A stretch of 9,824 nucleotides of DNA from Gammaproteobacteria bacterium (GTDB lineage: Bacteria > Pseudomonadota > Gammaproteobacteria > Steroidobacterales > Woeseiaceae): contig JAOUNK010000102.1 of NCBI GenBank assembly GCA_029881015.1, positions 1-9,824 on the forward strand, read 5' to 3'. Positions 6,706 through 9,824 of the stretch are shown in pieces (the first letter of the stretch is position 1; the number at the start of each line of letters is the position of its first letter). The notes under the pieces were generated by a model, which was not told the DNA's origin, ran no database searches, and saw nothing but the letters and a program-made list of their open reading frames with translations. Made by a program: the position numbers and the translations under genes.

Positions 6706-8576
6706 GCGCTCTCCTCGTCCGTGGTGTCGACGCTAACGACCTCGCCGCGTTCCTCAGCGCGCGAGAAGGGCGGCTTGCCCGTCAGCCACGCCGTATCCAT
6801 CGGGTAGACGGCAGGGTCGAAGATGACGAAGTAGAAGTGCCAGATGAGAATGGCCAGCGTGGCCAGAATTGCCTCGAGGAAATGCAATACGTTGGCGGCC
6901 TCGGGTACCCAGCCCGGCAACCAGGTCAGCGTGAAGTTCTCGAACCAGAGCAGTAAGCCGGTAACAGCCGTAACCAGCGTGCCCCACAGCGCGGCCCAGT
7001 ACTCGACCTTCTCGACGTAGCCAACGCGCACCGGCGCGGGTGGCTCCGGCCGGCGGCCTAGGTTGTATCCCAGCCGGTGGACGAACTCGCGGAAGTCCGC
7101 CGTCTTCGGCAGGAACGCCGACATCCGGCTGCGCGCGCGTGCGCTGATCGCGAGGTGCGCGAAGTGGAAGAGGCAGGCGCCCATCAGGCCGACCGCGGCA
7201 ATGCGGTGGGTAACGCCGCGAAACTCGCCGTCAAAACCCTGCAGCAGCACGGCCCACCAACTCTCCGGGTACTTTAACGCAAACCCGGTGTAGACGAGGA
7301 TGATGAAGCTCACGGCGGCAAGGGCGTGTGCGAACCGGAACGGTCGCGACATGCGCTCCAGGATCGACTCGTGTTCGCGCGGTCTGCGCCGCCACAACGA
7401 GTACGTGCGCGTCTTCTTGACCAGGTCGAGCAGGTTGTGGAAGAGCATGCCGAGCACGGTGACCCAGATCAGCGGGATATAGATGAGCCGGATCCAGTGC
7501 GCGACGATGTTGGGTGACCGATCTTCCCCTGTGTGGACAGGTGCGATCGCGAACCGGCTGCCGGCGCCGACGTGGCATTTGCCGCAAGTCTCGGCCAGGT
7601 TGTCCGGATGAGTATGGGAGGAGGGATCGCTGGACGGCAGGATATTGTGTACGCCGTGGCAGCTTGCGCAGTTCGCGACTTTCAGCACGCCGCCGCGGGC
7701 GGCAAGACCGTGGTAGCTGTCTTCGTACGAAGGTACCTGGTCCGCAGCCAGGCCGTATTTCTCCCCGAGCCGTACATCCGAATGGCAGGGGCCGCACACC
7801 TGGATCGGGATATTGGTGGCGGACACGGGGGAGCCTGCCGCCGCCACGCCGAGGATCCGGTGTTCGCCGTGGCAATCCGTGCAGACCGGTGAGTCGACGA
7901 CACCATTCCTGGCGGCGAGCCCGTGAATGCTTTGCTCAAACAGGTCCGCGATTTCCGCATGGCACGCGCCACAGGTTCCGGGCACGTTCTGCCGGTGAAT
8001 CGACGAGGCGGGATCGTTAACCATGAGGGGCGAATGCGCTGTATGGCAGTCGCTGCAGCTCGCACCGTGATTGCCGAGCGCAACCTCGGCTGCGTGCACG
8101 CTGCCCGTATACGCTTCAATCGGGCGAATCGTGCGTACGCCGGCAGGTGCAGGCTGTCCTGAGCCGTGACAGGTCCCGCAGGTTTCGCCCTGGCGGCGCT
8201 CGTTCATGGGCGACGACGGGTCGGCGATCGCTGCCATCGTGTGTACATCGCCATGACAGTCGGCGCACGCCGGCAACGCCATCCCCGACGAGCGTCGCAC
8301 ACCTTTCGATCCGTGCACGCTGACGGCCTGTACTTCGAGCACTTCGGCGTGACACTCGCCGCAATTGACCGGGTCGAGACCGCGCCGATGCCGGCGCTCA
8401 TCGGCACCGACATGGCACTCGAGGCACTCGGTCGCGCCATGCACCGTAGCTGCAAACTGCGCCAGGTCGGTTTCGTGGCATTCGAGGCAGGGATTTGCCT
8501 GGTCGGTCTCGTCAGCTATTGAGTTGAGCGGCAGGCAGGCGAAGAGGACGGTAATACCCGTAATGAACGTACGCAC
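6702..8576 (-). CDS. CbcL-like fusion: 11-haem periplasmic cytochrome c joined to a membrane b-type cytochrome
   Basis: A 624-residue protein, paralogous in layout to the 19-haem protein. The start is a GTG at 8576-8574 with only a weak purine-rich site (GCGAG) upstream. The frame is closed by a TGA at 8609-8607 and has no ATG there. A signal peptide covers residues 1-21 (cleavage near SIA/DET); LFAC at 11-14 could alternatively be a lipobox. CXXCH motifs lie at residues 30, 51, 72, 104, 133, 174, 202, 232, 261, 303 and 331. Haems 3-7 and 7-11 show the same spacing (32/29/41/28 and 30/29/42/28). A helix at about 361-384 leads into a cytochrome b561/FdnI-HydC-like domain (about 412-590) with candidate haem b ligands His417, His457, His471, His565 and His580. 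The acidic C-terminus should be cytoplasmic. Role by analogy with CbcL: quinol oxidation and electron export to the periplasm. Confidence 0.9.
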   Translation of the reverse strand: MRTFITGITVLFACLPLNSIADETDQANPCLECHETDLAQFAATVHGATECLECHVGADERRHRRGLDPVNCGECHAEVLEVQAVSVHGSKGVRRSSGMALPACADCHGDVHTMAAIADPSSPMNERRQGETCGTCHGSGQPAPAGVRTIRPIEAYTGSVHAAEVALGNHGASCSDCHTAHSPLMVNDPASSIHRQNVPGTCGACHAEIADLFEQSIHGLAARNGVVDSPVCTDCHGEHRILGVAAAGSPVSATNIPIQVCGPCHSDVRLGEKYGLAADQVPSYEDSYHGLAARGGVLKVANCASCHGVHNILPSSDPSSHTHPDNLAETCGKCHVGAGSRFAIAPVHTGEDRSPNIVAHWIRLIYIPLIWVTVLGMLFHNLLDLVKKTRTYSLWRRRPREHESILERMSRPFRFAHALAAVSFIILVYTGFALKYPESWWAVLLQGFDGEFRGVTHRIAAVGLMGACLFHFAHLAISARARSRMSAFLPKTADFREFVHRLGYNLGRRPEPPAPVRVGYVEKVEYWAALWGTLVTAVTGLLLWFENFTLTWLPGWVPEAANVLHFLEAILATLAILIWHFYFVIFDPAVYPMDTAWLTGKPPFSRAEERGEVVSVDTTDEESA

Positions 8577-8625
8577 AGCGGTACTCGCTATTCCAGGATC
8601 ATCTGGTCAAGAAACGCCTGTCCGT

Positions 8626-8654
8626 ATTATGGGCTCCACGATTGGATATCCCAA
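8626..8654 (-). promoter_or_regulatory. Candidate sigma-70 promoter for the 11-haem fusion gene
   Basis: On the minus strand, TTGGGA (8654-8649; 4 of 6 to TTGACA) is followed after exactly 17 bp by CATAAT (8631-8626; 5 of 6 to TATAAT). Transcription would start near 8619, giving a leader of about 43 nt before the GTG at 8576. Confidence 0.5.
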
Positions 8655-8686
8655 CACTTTGAGTCTGCGAGAAATACGGATTTTCC

Positions 8687-8726
8687 TGCCGTAGCTACGT
8701 AGTCTAGTATTGCACTCGCTACGGCA
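8687..8726. repeat. 9-bp inverted repeat in the divergent control region, possible operator or leader stem
   Basis: TGCCGTAGC (8687-8695) and GCTACGGCA (8718-8726) are perfect inverted copies separated by 22 bp. Within and beside the left arm are a 10-bp palindrome CGTAGCTACG (8690-8699) and an overlapping 8-bp palindrome CTACGTAG (8695-8702). A possible -10 for the rightward gene lies in the spacer. Neither strand shows a T-run after the stem, so a terminator is unlikely; a protein-binding site or RNA stem is more plausible. Confidence 0.55.
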
Positions 8727-8786
8727 AAAGCCTGAGTGTTGCTCAGCCATTAATAACAACCGTTCCAGCCAAAACTGAGGAACACC

Positions 8787-9824
8787 ATGTTCAAAAATTT
8801 CCTTGCATCGATAACGCATAATAGCGTCAGCTTTATTGGCACGGCGATCGCCCTTGCCATGCTCGTGCTGATGGCAAGCCTGTTTGCCATGGAGCTTTGG
8901 GGCTTCGAAGGCGGCCCTTATATTGGAATCCTGACGTATTTGATCCTGCCCATGATATTTGTGTTCGGGCTGATCCTGATTCCGATTGGTGCGGTACTTT
9001 ACCGACGTAAGCTGCGTCGGATGGATGGCAGTGAAGACACACCGTTGCTGCCGGTATTTGACCTGAACGTGAAGGCGACGCGACGCTGGATGCTGATTCT
9101 CGCGGCCGCAACGATGCTGAACATAGTCATCGTCGCCGGTGCAACCTATAAGGGCGTACATGTCATGGAATCGGTCGAGTTTTGTGGCCTGGCCTGCCAT
9201 TCGGTCATGGAGCCTGAGCACACAGCGCATGCCCGCTCGCCGCATTCGCGTGTAGCCTGCGCAGAGTGCCACATCGGCCCTGGCGCCGACTGGTTCGTGA
9301 AGTCGAAACTGGATGGTGCCTGGCAGCTTGTGTCCGTAGCGTTTGACCTGTATCCACGCCCGGTACCGACGCCGTTGCACGATTTGCGCCCGGCGCGCGA
9401 AACCTGCGAGCAATGCCATTGGCCGACAAAATTCGTCGGCGACAAGCTCCGCGTATTCAAGCATTACGAGGAAGACGAACAGAACACGGAGCTGACGTCG
9501 GCGGTACTGCTCAAGGTCGGCGGTTCGCGAGCCAACGACTCACACGGTATCCACTGGCACGTCGACCCGAACGTCGATATTCGCTACCGCTCGGACGAGA
9601 CTCGTGAAGAGATCTACGAAATAGAATTCACGCACGGAGAAGAAGAAACGGTCAGGTACGCGGATCGCACGGCGCCCGACGAGGGCGGCGTGTGGCGTTC
9701 AATGGACTGTGTGGACTGCCACAACCGGCCGTCGCACATTTACCAGTCGCCGGGACCGGCTATCGATCTGGCCATCGAGGCGGGGCTGATCGACCGCTCG
9801 CTGCCGTTTATCAAGCGCGAAAGT
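8787..9824 (+). CDS. NapC/NirT-family membrane multihaem cytochrome, ImcH-like (3' part beyond right edge)
   Basis: An open frame of 346 codons runs from the ATG at 8787 to the window edge, with Shine-Dalgarno TGAGGA (8776-8781) 5 nt upstream. Three membrane helices are seen at about 16-38, 47-73 and 99-120. The periplasmic haem part then starts with CGLACH (133-138), a CX3CH site followed by SVMEPE. Next come CAECH (158-162) with IGPGADWFVKSKLDG, CEQCH (207-211) with WPTKF, and CVDCH (308-312) with NRPSH. This order is that of long NapC/NirT proteins such as Geobacter ImcH, which has seven haems; four are visible here. Family members oxidise quinol at the membrane and pass electrons to periplasmic cytochromes, and Met141 after the first haem is at the position of the family's quinol-site region. 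In Geobacter, ImcH serves higher-potential acceptors. That function is not proven here. Confidence 0.88.
   Translation, partial: MFKNFLASITHNSVSFIGTAIALAMLVLMASLFAMELWGFEGGPYIGILTYLILPMIFVFGLILIPIGAVLYRRKLRRMDGSEDTPLLPVFDLNVKATRRWMLILAAATMLNIVIVAGATYKGVHVMESVEFCGLACHSVMEPEHTAHARSPHSRVACAECHIGPGADWFVKSKLDGAWQLVSVAFDLYPRPVPTPLHDLRPARETCEQCHWPTKFVGDKLRVFKHYEEDEQNTELTSAVLLKVGGSRANDSHGIHWHVDPNVDIRYRSDETREEIYEIEFTHGEEETVRYADRTAPDEGGVWRSMDCVDCHNRPSHIYQSPGPAIDLAIEAGLIDRSLPFIKRES

Larger units (their letters stand above)
8577..8786. promoter_or_regulatory. Divergent control region between the 11-haem fusion gene and the ImcH-like gene
   Basis: A 210-bp region separates two divergent quinol-linked cytochrome genes. 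It contains a good leftward promoter candidate, a 9-bp inverted repeat with nested palindromes, and a small hairpin CTGAG (8732-8736), 5-nt loop, CTCAG (8742-8746). For the rightward gene the best -10 candidate is TAGTAT at 8705-8710, inside the spacer of the inverted repeat, with only a poor -35 (TTTCCT, 8682-8687). An AT-rich stretch lies at 8749-8760. No named regulator site was recognised. Confidence 0.6.

Noticed and set aside
8687..8726. Rho-independent terminator
   Set aside because: The spacer is 22 nt and no T-run follows the stem on either strand; the position between two divergent starts also argues against it.
8607..9464. Minus-strand open frame of 285 codons opposite the ImcH-like gene
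   Set aside because: It is antisense to clear membrane helices and haem motifs on the plus strand and has no recognisable domain.

Overview
The window is a dense multiheme cytochrome locus from a Gram-negative bacterium with fairly GC-rich DNA. A gammaproteobacterium is my best guess, from the OmcA/MtrC-type and NapC/NirT-type proteins, the class I c-type cytochrome and NhaD, but sequence alone does not fix the taxon. I count 41 covalent haem-binding motifs in under 10 kb (40 CXXCH and one CX3CH), spread over five proteins. Two of those proteins are cut by the window edges. No phage, IS element, CRISPR array, tRNA or rRNA was seen.

Layout, left to right. (1) Minus strand, cut at the left edge: an OmcA/MtrC-family lipoprotein with a collagen-like Gly-X-Y linker and five haem motifs in view. 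(2) After a 221-bp divergent intergenic region, plus strand: a small periplasmic dihaem cytochrome c, a coupled NTF2/SnoaL-like gene (ATGA overlap), a 100-nt structured leader, a 952-residue fusion of a 19-haem cytochrome c with a membrane b-type cytochrome, a hairpin, and an NhaD-type Na+/H+ antiporter. (3) Minus strand, convergent with nhaD and sharing a CTAG stop overlap: a second c/b fusion with 11 haem motifs. (4) After a 210-bp divergent intergenic region, plus strand and cut at the right edge: a NapC/NirT protein with three N-terminal membrane helices, resembling ImcH.

Working model (inference). The two c/b fusions have the architecture of Geobacter CbcL, in which an FdnI/HydC-like membrane dihaem b is joined to a periplasmic multihaem c. 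With the ImcH-like protein they give up to three quinol-oxidising inner-membrane entry points. Electrons would pass through periplasmic multihaem domains, perhaps with the small dihaem cytochrome as shuttle, to the OmcA/MtrC-type lipoprotein. NhaD could balance sodium and protons for that chain. The set suggests respiration of an extracellular or outer-membrane acceptor, or the reverse flow. No MtrB-type porin or terminal reductase lies within the window, so the acceptor is unknown.

The most striking feature is an internal duplication in the 19-haem protein. Haems 1-8 and 9-16 are offset by exactly 245 residues at all eight positions, although the residues between them have diverged.
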